A stretch of 64,000 bases of DNA, from positions 8,512,773 through 8,576,772 of the forward strand of contig OW804098.1 of assembly GCA_942159475.1 (NCBI GenBank), read 5' to 3'. This document shows, one piece after another, positions 11,641 through 22,330 of this stretch. How positions within the stretch are numbered: the stretch's first letter is position 1; each line of letters opens with the position of its first letter. The notes beneath the pieces were generated by a model. The model searched no databases. It was not told where the DNA came from and saw nothing but the letters and a program-made list of their open reading frames with translations. Source of the DNA: Sthenelais limicola (lineage: Eukaryota > Annelida > Polychaeta > Phyllodocida > Sigalionidae). A program made the position numbers and the translations under genes.

Positions 11641-12934
11641 ACAAGTCTAAGCAAAACTATGCCAATACAAACTCGGCTGTTATGTCTACGCTCTTCTACA
11701 TATTAAACCTCCTCGTTCTTATACAGCTGGTCGATTTTGAATACAGTATCTATGCAATTTATAATCATGGTCATATCATATTACAAATACATTCCTTTCT
11801 CAAGTTGCCTGCTAGTCCTGAGAAGGACATTTAGTTTGTAAAAACTGCGAGACCGATAAAAAAAGAAGGAATACATTTCATTTGCACGTAATCTTGTTTC
11901 AGATAATAATAATTACAACCACTGAAATTATGTAGTCTTTTCTAATATCTTTATAAAAAGGGATGTTTTGTAAAATACTAGTGTTATAGTCCAGATGTGT
12001 GTGTGGCAAGTAGGACTATCGTCACAATTTGATGGGAATGAAGGGAAGTCTTGGCTTTATAGTGTATAACGCTACCCCCCCCCCCCCACACACACACCCT
12101 GCTGTTAAAAGCTGGGTACTGCTGCTCCTATAGTGCAGCAGTACCCAGCGCTTGTAGTGGAGGTTTACACGAGTACGGCCAAGTGCGTGGAAGAAGGCTT
12201 AAGCATTGGGAGCTGGTAGACATGCATTGGGAAATCAGCCTATGTGCATTACCAGTACAATATAGACACTATGAACCCTGACTTTTTCCGTCTCAAACAT
12301 GTTAAGGATGACAAATCTGTAATTCTTTTTTCCCGTCGACTGCGAAAACATACGAAATCGGGTGAAGTAGCCAACTTTCCTAGTCCAATTTCGCCGCTCC
12401 GAGTACCGGTGGCGCGTCCTGTGGTCAAAGGGGAGAATTAGGCAATCTCTTGGATGGCCACTGGCGCCTCGTCGTCTAGTTGCCAAACTGGTAATTGGGG
12501 CTCAAGCATGTTTCACAGTACGGATGAAGTTTTATTGTTGATTCTGGTAATATAACATGTCCTGACCAAGAATCAGACGGGTGCCACTTTGTATCTTTGG
12601 GGGAAAAATTTTTACGGGCCAAAAACAAAATGGCTGCAAAGCGTCCAACTTCCTTATTATTTGTGCTAGAAACATGATTTTTGTGTCTACACCTAGGTTT
12701 AGACAGGGTCTAGGAACTCAATAATGTACACAGTGAGGCCTCCGACGATGCAATCTAAGCCCTCACACACATCAAAATAACAAAAATCCCATGTACACTT
12801 TAGCTTCTAGAGCCCTCTTCTCCGAAACGTGAGCAATTTGTGGTGAAGTGAAAATTAATTTATATACATTGGTTCGGTCAGAGCGGCAGGGAGTATGGAG
12901 ATCGGTATCACTGCTGTGGCGATGAACCCTGGAC
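11641..12934. other. long stretch without a recognisable gene
   Basis: Holds a C tract running into a CA repeat (12075-12097) and a perfect hairpin at 12111-12149. The open frames at 12235-12486 show no recognised domain. Confidence 0.35.
12111..12149. other. perfect 15-bp hairpin
   Basis: GCTGGGTACTGCTGC at 12111-12125, a 9-base loop, then its exact complement at 12135-12149. Retroposon 3' ends at 41998 and 44206 contain a similar CTGGGT...GTACCCAG pair, so this may be a relic of that family rather than an RNA gene. Confidence 0.7.
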
Positions 12935-13084
12935 TGGGTCTATCTGAGTATATTTGGTATTGCATTGATTTAAAGTATCAGTTCTGTTATGTTAAACTGC
13001 ATTTTGAAGCTCATTTTTGTCTTAAATGTGGGTTATTTGAGAGGATTGGTGAAGGAATTGTACATTTTCTGAAAATCTGACTCC
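12935..13084 (+). mobile_element. family A copy, A-I, left half missing
   Basis: Starts abruptly inside the element (TATCTGAGTATATTTGG) and ends with a slightly altered terminus (GACTCC). Confidence 0.8.
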
Positions 13085-13389
13085 TATAGTGGGATCCCTA
13101 GTAATAGAAGATCGTTTTTTATTTATGACGTGGACCTTATCAGTTCTTTTGTTTGGGGAATAAGGTATCAATGTATGCATATGTTTTTTGTATCTATATG
13201 TCGTACTTGAAACGTATTATGTACATACACATTGTAGACATGTATTCTACTGGAAGCGATCACTGTGGTATTAAGCCATTTGTAGATCCCATGTTTTAAA
13301 AATATTTAAAAAAAACAAATATAGATAGCATTTTCATCTGTTCACCAAGTGACCTAGACATGAAGTAGCAGATGTTTTCACCATCATTT

Positions 13390-13793
13390 GTGATCCGTTT
13401 TTAGGAAAATGTCGCAAAATATGGATTTTGAGATATGACCATATTTAAAAAGAGGAGATCATGCTGATTCCAATGATAGTAAAAACTATAGGGCACCTAA
13501 TATGCATTTCTATATTTTAAGTTTGATATCTTTATTTTTGAAAAAGTAAGTTTACAATGTTACTGGATGGGTAATTTCCAGTAAAGTAACTTGATATACT
13601 CTATACTAAGGCCTTCATAATGCAAAGATATATTTAATAAAATGTCCCGAAATCTGTTACATATAGATTCATATGACTATAAATGCTAAACCCTCTAAAA
13701 ATCAAAACATTTCAATAAAGAGATCTTGTAAAAAAATCATTTTGAAAAATATCAATTTTGCGACTTGTGACTCATTCTCCTGAAACACATCAC
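13390..13793. mobile_element. family B copy
   Basis: Both ends recognisable (GTGATCCGTTTTTAGG on the left). The flanks ATTT and ATAT do not match. Confidence 0.8.
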
Positions 13794-13997
13794 ATATGTG
13801 TACTATTGGTTCTGTATCAGCTCTCGCAACCGTATTTGTCAAGCAAATTAAAAGGCATAACGCAAGGCAATAAGCTGACTGAATTACGCTAAAATTTTGC
13901 CTATACTCAGACCCACAACATATCACTCACAACCACCAAACAAAATGTATGAATGAACATAATTACGGCAATACTCTACCAAGAACCATTGCGGTAT

Positions 13998-14232
13998 GGG
14001 TCAGATTTTCAGAAAATGTACAATTCACCTTCACCAATCCTCTCAAATAACCCAAATTCCAGACGAAAATAAAGGTCAAAAATATAGTTCAACCTAACCA
14101 AACAGATTGCTAGAACCAATGCAATGCTGAATATACTCGAATTTACCTAGTATTGACCAAATTGCAGCCTTATTAGCAGAATTTACTCAATGTGTACAGC
14201 TGCCAATTGTACATTTTCTGAAGATCTGACCC
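13998..14232 (-). mobile_element. family A copy, A-II
   Basis: Complete; GTAT on both sides. Confidence 0.9.
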
Positions 14233-14466
14233 GTATATTTGCCCGGCGTTATACCATCACACTTTACAAATGGTTCTCACTTTGTTTACTAGTCAGGTCT
14301 GACGTCATTTCACCCTGAGCACTTGATGAGTGCGTGGGCGTGAGTTGCTCTATTGCTGATTCATCAATAAAGCTCAATAAATTCTTAGAGGCCCACGAGG
14401 GACACGAGGGGATACGCCTCCTCTGCTCTCCTTCACCCGGCCCCTGCGTCTGGCTACGTCATATAT

Positions 14467-14701
14467 GGGTCAGATTTTCAGAAAATGTACAATTGGCAGA
14501 TCAACATGTTTTGTAAATTCTGCTAAATTGGACTGAAAAATCACCAACACTAGGTATATATGAGTGTATTTGGTATTGCATTGATTCTAGCAATCTGTTT
14601 GGTTATGTTGAACAGTATTTTGAACCTGATTTCTGTCTTAAATTTGGGTTATTTGAGAAGATTGTTGAAGGTGAATTGTACATTTTCTGAAAACCTGACC
14701 C
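14467..14701 (+). mobile_element. family A copy, A-III
   Basis: Complete; ATAT on both sides. It lacks the small hairpin insertion found in the next two copies and is followed by the duplicated 97-bp spacer. Confidence 0.88.
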
Positions 14702-14798
14702 ATATGCTGTAATCCATTGATGCCACTCGTGTAAAAATAAATGAAACAATCTTCTGTTTCCTGTATTCTTGAACTCAAGCAGTTCCTTATATATACAT

Positions 14799-15095
14799 GG
14801 GTCAGATTTTCAGAAAATGTACAATTGGCAGCTGTACACATACTAGTAAATTCTCCTAAATTAGGCTGAAAAATGAAGAATACTGGGAGTAGTAGTGAAA
14901 AGACTGTGCAGTGTTTTCACTACTAATACCGGATATATCTGAGTATATTGTTATGTAACATATTTGGTATCACATTAATTTTAAGTATCAGTTCTGTTAT
15001 GTTAAACTGCATTTTGAAGCTCATTTTTGTCTTAAATGTTGGTTATTTGAGAGGATTGGTCTAGAGGAATTGTACATTTTCTGAAAATCTGACCC
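14799..15095 (+). mobile_element. family A copy, A-I, with hairpin insertion
   Basis: ACAT on both sides. About 45 bp inserted at 14885-14929 forms a hairpin (TAGTAGTGAAAA against TTTTCACTACTA), flanked by AATAC repeats. Confidence 0.9.
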
Positions 15096-15192
15096 ACATG
15101 CTGTAATCCATTGATGATACTCGTGTAAAAATAAATGAAACAATCTTCTGTTTCCTGTATTCTTGAACTCAAGCAGTTCCTTATATATACAT

Positions 15193-15485
15193 GGATCAGG
15201 TTTTCAGAAAATGTACAATTGGCAGCTGTACACATAGTAAATTCTCCTAAATTAGGCTGAAAAATGAAGAATACTGGGAGTAGTAGTGAAAACACTGTGC
15301 AGTGTTTTCGCTACTAATACCGGGTATATATGAGTATATTTAGTATCACATTAATTTTAAGTATCAGTTCTGTTATGTTGAACTGCATTTTGAAGCTCAT
15401 GACTAATGACTCATGACTGTCTTAAATGTTGGTTATTTGAGAGGATTGGTGAAGGCGAATTGTACATTTTCTGAAAATCTGACCC
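15193..15485 (+). mobile_element. family A copy, A-I, with hairpin insertion
   Basis: Tandem partner of the previous copy. The left end reads GGATCAGGTTTTCAG. ACAT on both sides. A 17-bp duplication-like change near 15400 adds GACTAATGACTCAT. Confidence 0.9.
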
Positions 15486-15500
15486 ACATGAATATCAAAT

Positions 15501-15906
15501 GTGATGTGTTTCAGGAATGAGTCACAAGTCGCAAAAAATGGATTTTGAGATACCATTATATTTGAAAGGATGAGATCAAGCCAATTCCAATGATAGTAAA
15601 CAGTCTGATAATCTCATAAGTATTTCTAGATTTTATGTTTGATATTTTCGTTTTTGAAAAATAAACTTTCCAATATTTCTGGAGGTCAAAAAACAGTAAA
15701 CTTACTAAATATGCTCCATATTAGGACCTTTAAAAAGAAAGGATATATTACATAGATTGTCCTGAAATTTGGTACATCAATTAATATAGCTTTAAGCAAT
15801 AAACCCTCTAAAAATTAGGACATTCCAATAATGTGATCATGTGATAAAAACACTTTGAAAAATATCAATTTTGCGACTTATGACTCATTTTCCTGAAACA
15901 CATCAC
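15501..15906. mobile_element. family B copy
   Basis: Complete; AAAT on both sides. It starts 15 bp after an A copy. Confidence 0.9.
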
Positions 15907-16045
15907 AAATAGTTGTCTCACAATTGTATGGCAGTAATAAATGATTCCACTTATTGCTCTCTCAGCTTAATTATTGCATCATTTATCACTAATATATAAA
16001 GAAAGTTGAAAGAAAGTTAGCTGATATTGACATACTAAGACGTGA

Positions 16046-16806
16046 CAAATTGTTGTTTTTCTTGGTTCTATTTGAATTTCAGCAAGGCTGATGATTTATT
16101 GCTGTACTTGAAATGAAATAAATATGGGTTAATTAACGATCGAGTTGGTTGAAGGAGCGTGAATATTGCACGATTTGCGTCGCCACGAGTGCAACATTCT
16201 AAGCGATTGAAACCAACAAGTTAGTTAACAGATATATTATACATGCTTTCAATCCTTAAAATAGAAAAAAAAATCATAAGTGATAGTCAGAAATTTGAAT
16301 TTTACGGTAATCTTAGCAAAAAAACAGATTGGTTGCCATGAAAACCCCACATAAATCACTAGTGAAATACGCACTATGCGTAAATCACTCTAGATACGTT
16401 GTTTTCAGAGCAATGCGTGTATAATAAATCCAAGATAATTGATGTTGCGTTACACTGAGCTGTCTACAAGTTTCTGGTGTAAATTACTCATACACACTTG
16501 ATTTATATTAAACGTGAATGAAAGATTATCGAATATTACAAAAAAAACATAAATTGTGTATATTTCTTGCGTTTTGGCAGTAGCAGGATATATATTGTTA
16601 CTTCATTTCAAGTACAGCAATAAATCATTGGCCTTGCTGAAATTTAAATAGAACCAAGAAAAACAACAATTTGTTTTAAGGATTGAAAGCATGTATAATA
16701 AATCTGTTATCTAACTCGTTGGTTTCAGTCGCTTAGAATATTGCACTCGTTGCTACGTAACTCGTGCAATATTCAAGCTCCTTCAACTGACTCGTCATAG
16801 TTAACC
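16046..16806. repeat. interleaved inverted repeats X-Y-spacer-X'-Y'
   Basis: Block X (about 16046-16125, AATTGTTGTTTTTCTTGGTT...) recurs inverted at about 16600-16674. Block Y (about 16127-16262, starting GGTTAATTAACGATCGAGTT) recurs inverted at about 16675-16806. On the + strand the order is X, Y, spacer, inverted X, inverted Y. Y and its inverse behave like termini of about 130 bp, but X lies outside on the left and inside on the right. No coding sequence was found in the spacer. Confidence 0.8.
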
Positions 16807-16813
16807 TGTATAT

Positions 16814-17048
16814 GGGTCAGATTTTCAGAAAATGTACAATTTTTCTTCACCAATCTTCTCAAATAACCCAAATTTCAGACGAAAATAAAGTTTAAAATAC
16901 AGTTCAACCTAACCAAACAGATTGCTAAAATCAATGCAATGCCGAATATACCCGAATGTACCTAGTATTGACCAAATTGCAGCCTATTTGAGCAGAATCT
17001 ACTAAAAGTTCACAGCTGCCAATTGAACATTTTCTGAAAATCTGACCT
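16814..17048 (-). mobile_element. family A copy, A-II
   Basis: Complete; the right end is GACCT. ATAT on both sides. It starts 8 bp beyond the interleaved inverted repeat. Confidence 0.88.
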
Positions 17049-17224
17049 ATATATCCAACAGATCATTATCAGATTTCTACAATAAATGGCTCAGGAAATC
17101 GGGAGGCGATTCTCCCTCACATACATTGGCAAAACATCCAAGCTACAGGGAACAATGTCTAGTGCAGTCAATCAGGCCTAGCTCTAATCCCTAATGAGCT
17201 TTACAGTGTATGATAACTGTATAT

Positions 17225-17459
17225 GGGTCAGATTTTCAGAAAATGTACAATTGGCAGATCAACATATTTTGTAAATTCTGCTAAATTGGAATGAAAAACC
17301 ATCAACACTAGGTATATCTGGGTATATTTAGTATTGCCTTGATTCTAGCAATCTTTTTGGCTATGTTGAACAGTATTCTGAACCTGATTTTTGTCTTAAA
17401 TGTGGATTATTTGAGAGAATTGGTGACGGCAAATTGTGCATTTTCTGAAAATCTGACCC
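17225..17459 (+). mobile_element. family A copy, A-III, inside a minisatellite
   Basis: ATAT on both sides. The 22 bp before it (about 17203-17224) are a diverged unit of the minisatellite that starts directly after it. Confidence 0.88.
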
Positions 17460-17930
17460 ATATACAGTGTATTATGGCTGTATATACAGTGTATGATGGC
17501 TGTATATACAGTGTATGATGGCTGTATATACAGTGTATGATGGCTGTATATACAGTGTATGATGGCTGTATATACAGTGTATGATGGCTGTATATACAGT
17601 GTATGATGGCTGTATATACAGTGTATGATGGCTGTATATACAGTGTATGGTGGCTGTATATAGAGTGTATGATGACTGTATATACAGTGTATGATGGCTG
17701 TATATACAGTGTATGATGGCTGTATATACAGTGTATGATGGCTGTATATACAGTGTATGATGGCTGTATATACAGTGTATGATTGCTGTATATACAGTGT
17801 ATGATGAGTGTATATACAGTGTATGATGGCTGTATATGCAGTGTATGATTGCTGTATATACAGTGTATGATGAGTGTATATACAGTGTACATGATGGCTG
17901 TATATACAGTGTATGATGGCTGTATATACA
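17460..17930. repeat. 22-bp minisatellite, about 21 units
   Basis: The unit is about TGTATATACAGTGTATGATGGC, with the palindrome TGTATATACA. Because 22 is not a multiple of 3 and the unit lacks stops in several frames, the array gives long antisense open frames (17407-17940, 17472-17945) with 22-residue repeats. These are artefacts of the repeat and not treated as genes. Confidence 0.95.
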
Positions 17931-17996
17931 TCCTCTGCATGTCAACGTTTACTTACAGGCAGTCACTGTCATCCATGACAATTACGTATAATGTAT

Positions 17997-18231
17997 GGGT
18001 CAGATTTTCAGAAAATGTACAATTCACCTTCACCAATCCTCTCAAATAACCCACATTTAAGACAGAAAAGAGCTTCAAAATGCAGTTTAACATAACAGAA
18101 CTGATGCTTTAAATCAATGCGATACCAAATATACTCAGATAAACCCCGTATTCATCATTTTTCAGTTTAATTTAGGAGAATGTCCTAAATGTGTAGAGCT
18201 GCCAACTGTACATTTTCTGAAAATCTGACCC
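17997..18231 (-). mobile_element. family A copy, A-I
   Basis: Ends complete. The flanks GTAT and ATTT differ. Confidence 0.87.
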
Positions 18232-18413
18232 ATTTACATTATGTTCATTTAAGCATATTATTCACAGGTATTCAATACAACTCCGTAATTTCAGTCTTAA
18301 TAATGTGATTAAAAGTAATATTCATGCAGTTCACCTTCTATTTCTGGGGCGAACATTCTGCACAGAATGTTCGTTCCTTCCAACTGTACCAGTACTCAAA
18401 TTTGTGATGTGTT

Positions 18414-18817
18414 CCAGGGAAATGGGTCACAAGTCGCAAAAAATGGATTTTGAGATATCATCATATTTAAAAAGATGAGATCGAGCGAATTCCAATGATA
18501 TTAAACACTAGGACACCTCAATACATATTTCTATATTTAAAGTTTGATATTTATGTTTGTGAAAAAAAGTTTAAAATATCTCTCAAATTGGCGGACATTT
18601 ACTAGTAAAGAAGCTAAAAAAAACCTGTATAAGATGACCTTAGAAACACATGGATATATTTATTAGACTGTCCTGGAATTTGGTGCATGTATTCAGGCTA
18701 CAACAAGCGTTTAGCAACCAAACAATCAAAACATTCCCACAAATACATCTTCTAAATATAACACTTTGAAACACATCAATTTTGCGACTTGTGACTCATT
18801 TCCCTGGAACACATCAA
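18414..18817. mobile_element. family B copy
   Basis: ATTT on both sides. Both ends share the variant TTCCAGGGAAATG. Confidence 0.87.
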
Positions 18818-19132
18818 ATTTATGCTTACTCATCCCTTTCAGTCATCTTTTTTTTTTTTTTTTTAAATCTTTATTTTCTTTAACCTGCCTTCTGGGCTTC
18901 TACAATGCTAAGTTTGTCGTCTCGTGGAAGAAATTAATGATTATACATGTATAAAAAATATGTAGAATATTTAAGTAGGGTTGACTTGTTTACTCGATCT
19001 TAGTCAAAGTAAAAAAATAACATTTTATAACAGGTGTTTATTTTGCCTACTTTGAGAACCTTTGTGTAAGTGTTTGAGTTTTTAATTCATTTTATTTGTT
19101 CTTCGATGTCAGTTTTAAGCCTTCGCCATATT

Positions 19133-19350
19133 AATTTAGTGTGTAATGAAAAATATTCGCGAAAAACTTAAAACTTTTTGTACATGTTAACATGATATTG
19201 TCAATGTAATCATAATAGTACGGTTAAAAACAGAGCGAATGTCTAAGATCAAACTCTTTTTCTATTGTTTAAATCAGGCTGTCCTGAGAAAATTCATGCT
19301 TGTACGTATGGAAATGTAATAGACCTGAATAAAATATTTTCTAAATCTAA
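19133..19350 (+). repeat. family L LINE 3'-end repeat, copy 2
   Basis: Near-identical to 7553-7783. It ends with GAATAAAATATTTTCTAAAT and an A-rich stretch. Confidence 0.65.
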
Positions 19351-19540
19351 AAAATATAATTTTGCCTTCTTTTTGACCTTGCGAAATGTCCTTTCACTCA
19401 TCTTAATACGTGACATTGAGTGGCCAATAATAAGGCTTAAACCATGCATGACAGGTTATGTCCATCGAGGGGGCCGGGTAGGCGCAATCCCACATGATAG
19501 ATCAGCAGGGTTGTCACATGTGATTACAGAGCGCTTACAT

Positions 19541-19778
19541 GGGTCAGATCTTCAGAAAATGTACAATTCGCCTTCACCAATCCTATCAAATAACGACAAA
19601 AATTTGAGACAAAAATGACTTTCAAAATGTAGTTTAACCTAACCAAACAGATTGCTAGAATCAATGCTATTCCGAATATACCCAAATTTACCTAGTATTG
19701 ACCATATTTCAGTCTAATTTAGCAGAATTGACCCAAAGTGTAGATCTGCCAATTGTACATTTTCTGAAAATCTGACCC
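19541..19778 (-). mobile_element. family A copy, A-II
   Basis: Complete; ACAT on both sides. Confidence 0.9.
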
Positions 19779-19935
19779 ACATCTTGCACTATTTGCTCAT
19801 CGTCTCCGCACGAGCACAAGCTGGAAATCGATGCCGCCAACATAAAGGCAGCTATAATTACCGCCGTCTGGTGGCGCACGTTATTATCCCCTGTAAGCGT
19901 CCTGTAAGCGTCCCCTGCCTCCTGCCACAGCATAT

Positions 19936-20171
19936 GGGTCAGATTGTCAGAAAATGTACAATTCGCCTTCACCAATCCTCTCAAATAACCCACATTTAAG
20001 ACAAAAATGAGCTTCAAAATGCAGTTTAACATAACAGAGCTGATACTTTAAATCAATGTGATACCAAATATACTCAGATATACCCGATATTCATCATTTT
20101 TTTAGTAGAATTTAGCAGAAATTACTAAATAAGTAGAGCTGCCAATTGTACATTTTCTGAAAACCTGACCC
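19936..20171 (-). mobile_element. family A copy, A-I
   Basis: Complete; ATAT on both sides. Confidence 0.9.
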
Positions 20172-20360
20172 ATATATCCATGCAATGGTCACTAGCTACC
20201 AATAATTGACAACTGCTGGGGCTGTATGCTTGCTGAAAGGTGCAACTCAACAATATTGCCGCTATCAACTATCCAATATCATCAAAGTACATTTCCTCCT
20301 TGAAAATCGCTAATTTGTATTGAGAAACTTGTCTTCCTCGGTATTTCTTCACCATTATAT

Positions 20361-20394
20361 GGGTCAGATTTTCAGAATATGTACAATTGGCAGC
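20361..20394 (+). mobile_element. family A left end only
   Basis: The terminal 34 bp are present, then family C sequence interrupts. A few bases resembling A (TGTACATATT) resume at 20471, after which the element is lost. Confidence 0.7.
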
Positions 20395-20470
20395 ACTAGG
20401 CCAGGAAACCTATTAGCGAAGCAGGCTGACATACCATTCTTACCTGATCTGAGGGTTTCGACTTAGAGTG
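20395..20470. mobile_element. family C fragment inside an A copy
   Basis: Matches the right-hand third of the family C copies at 50678 and 54063 (CTAGGCCAGGAAACC ... CTTAGAGTG). The left part is missing. Confidence 0.65.
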
Positions 20471-20570
20471 TGTACATATTCTATAACTTATAAACTAGCA
20501 TACATTATAATTAATTCTTCGATTGCTCCGAGAGGCTTCTTTCATTATTATACAGCAAATACAAGGTTAA

Positions 20571-20805
20571 AGGTCAGATTTTCAGAAAATGTACAATTGG
20601 CAGCTGTACACATTGAGTAAATTCTGCTAAATTAGGCTGCAATTTGGTCAATATTAGGTAAATTTGAGTATATTCGGCATTGCATTGATTCTAGCAATCT
20701 GTTTGGTTACGTTGAACTGAGTTTTGAACTTTATTTTTTTCTGAAATACGGGTTATTTGAGAAGATTGGCGAAGTTGAATTGTACATTTTCTGAAAATCT
20801 GACCC
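20571..20805 (+). mobile_element. family A copy, A-II
   Basis: The first base is mutated (AGGTCAG). TTAA on both sides. Confidence 0.88.
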
Positions 20806-21047
20806 TTAAGCTAGACGACCGTGTGACGGGGGGAGCCTTTTATTAGCGCTATGACACTGGAGGAGGCCTTTGAAGAATGATGTGAGTTATTTAGCGCACA
20901 CTAGTGCCAGCTGCGAGTACCTCCCTCAAATTACACTAAGGCAACCAACTAATTAGGCAAATCATAGGGAATTAAGCTTCAAGTCTGGCCGCAATATTAT
21001 AAAATTGGGTCCGAGCACCAATCGAGAGAGGCCCTTATGTATTATAT

Positions 21048-21282
21048 GGGTCAGAATTTCAGAAAATGTACAATTCACCTTCACCAATCCTCTCAAATAA
21101 CCCACCTTTAAGACGAAAATCAGGTTAAAAATACAGTTCAACATAACCAGACAGATTTATTTAATGAATACAATACGGAATAGACTCAGATACACTCAGT
21201 ATCTATCATTTTTCACTCTAATTTAGCAGAATTTGAGAAATGTGTAGAACTGTAGATTGTGCATTTTCTGAAAATCTGACCC
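21048..21282 (-). mobile_element. family A copy, A-III-like
   Basis: Complete; ATAT on both sides. Confidence 0.88.
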
Positions 21283-21742
21283 ATATATATCATCGTCTCC
21301 ATATTCATATCGGACCAATCGCAGTATTTTTCTTCTTGTAAATCCATTTTCCGACGGTATTAAACACATAATGAAATCTATTCAACAAAAGATGCCGAAT
21401 ATCAATTTCACACACAGCAAATTGACATTTTTATCAACGTAACCAAATCCAAACTCTGGTCACTAATTATCTCACTGACTGATTTTTAAAGATCTCCGAC
21501 AAATAACAATATTACAATCCATATTGCAATTCGAATAACATTAGGACTGTATCAATGGATTAGATCTCGTATGTGATAGTATACGAGTCATACCGATTAT
21601 CCAAAGCTATTATATCTTAAAGGCAATGTTAGAAAATCAAAATATGGATTTTGTTTCGATAAGAAATTAGAAAAGTGGATCAACTAACCTTTCCTACACA
21701 ATTAGCTATGCTATCAGTTACATTATGATGTTACCAGCCATA
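21283..21742. other. no recognisable feature
   Basis: AT-rich single-copy-looking sequence between an A copy and the inverted-repeat element split by the LINE. Confidence 0.3.
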
Positions 21743-22330
21743 GGGTGCATTGCACTATACACGATAAGATTGTGTCTTAAAGGCCTTGTATTGTAACACC
21801 CTCTTAAAGTTACAACTACGAGGGTTTTATGATACAAGGGTTGTTGCATTGAAACTCATGCATTTGGGCGCGGTAAGATGTCCCTCAGAGGTCTCTCAGA
21901 GGTCTCTCAGAGGTCTCTCAGACTAGTCTCAGGAAATAATCGTATATAGTGCAATGCAAGTTACGATAAGAGGGAGTTACGAGGCCTCTAAGAGTGGTTT
22001 AACACAGAATCGGAGCTATACCTTATCATGATGCAAGATGGCGCCTAGACTGACGCTGCCGTTGTGTCGAAGCTAATACAAAATACCTGAGAATCCATAC
22101 CGATAGTGAAGGATCATACAAAATCGCATCGCCAAAGGTTAGATAAACCTTCCTAGAAGAGGACTGTTTTAAATCTGATGGATATAGTGGGATAATATCC
22201 AAGATATTTAGAAATTTATCGAACCAGGTGAACAAGGTGAGCGATATTGAGTTCGCGTGTCCGTAGCGACAACACAAACACTGAACCCCGCCATTGTAGA
22301 CTGTCAATTGTTACGATAATTGCCGCAAAG

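Larger units (their letters stand above)
14702..15485 (+). repeat. tandem duplication of 97-bp spacer plus family A copy
   Basis: Two direct units of about 394 bp: spacer 14702-14798 plus A copy 14799-15095, then spacer 15096-15192 plus A copy 15193-15485. The spacers differ at only a few positions. Both A copies carry the same hairpin insertion, so the insertion predates the duplication. Confidence 0.9.

Noticed and set aside
17407..17945. Antisense open frames of 157 and 177 codons with 22-residue repeats
   Set aside because: They are the direct result of a 22-bp minisatellite lacking stops; no start context or domain.
19709..20032. 107-codon minus-strand frame reading MLNCILKLIFVLNVGYLRGLV
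   Set aside because: This start recurs wherever family A is read in this direction; it is a translation of the repeat, not a gene family.
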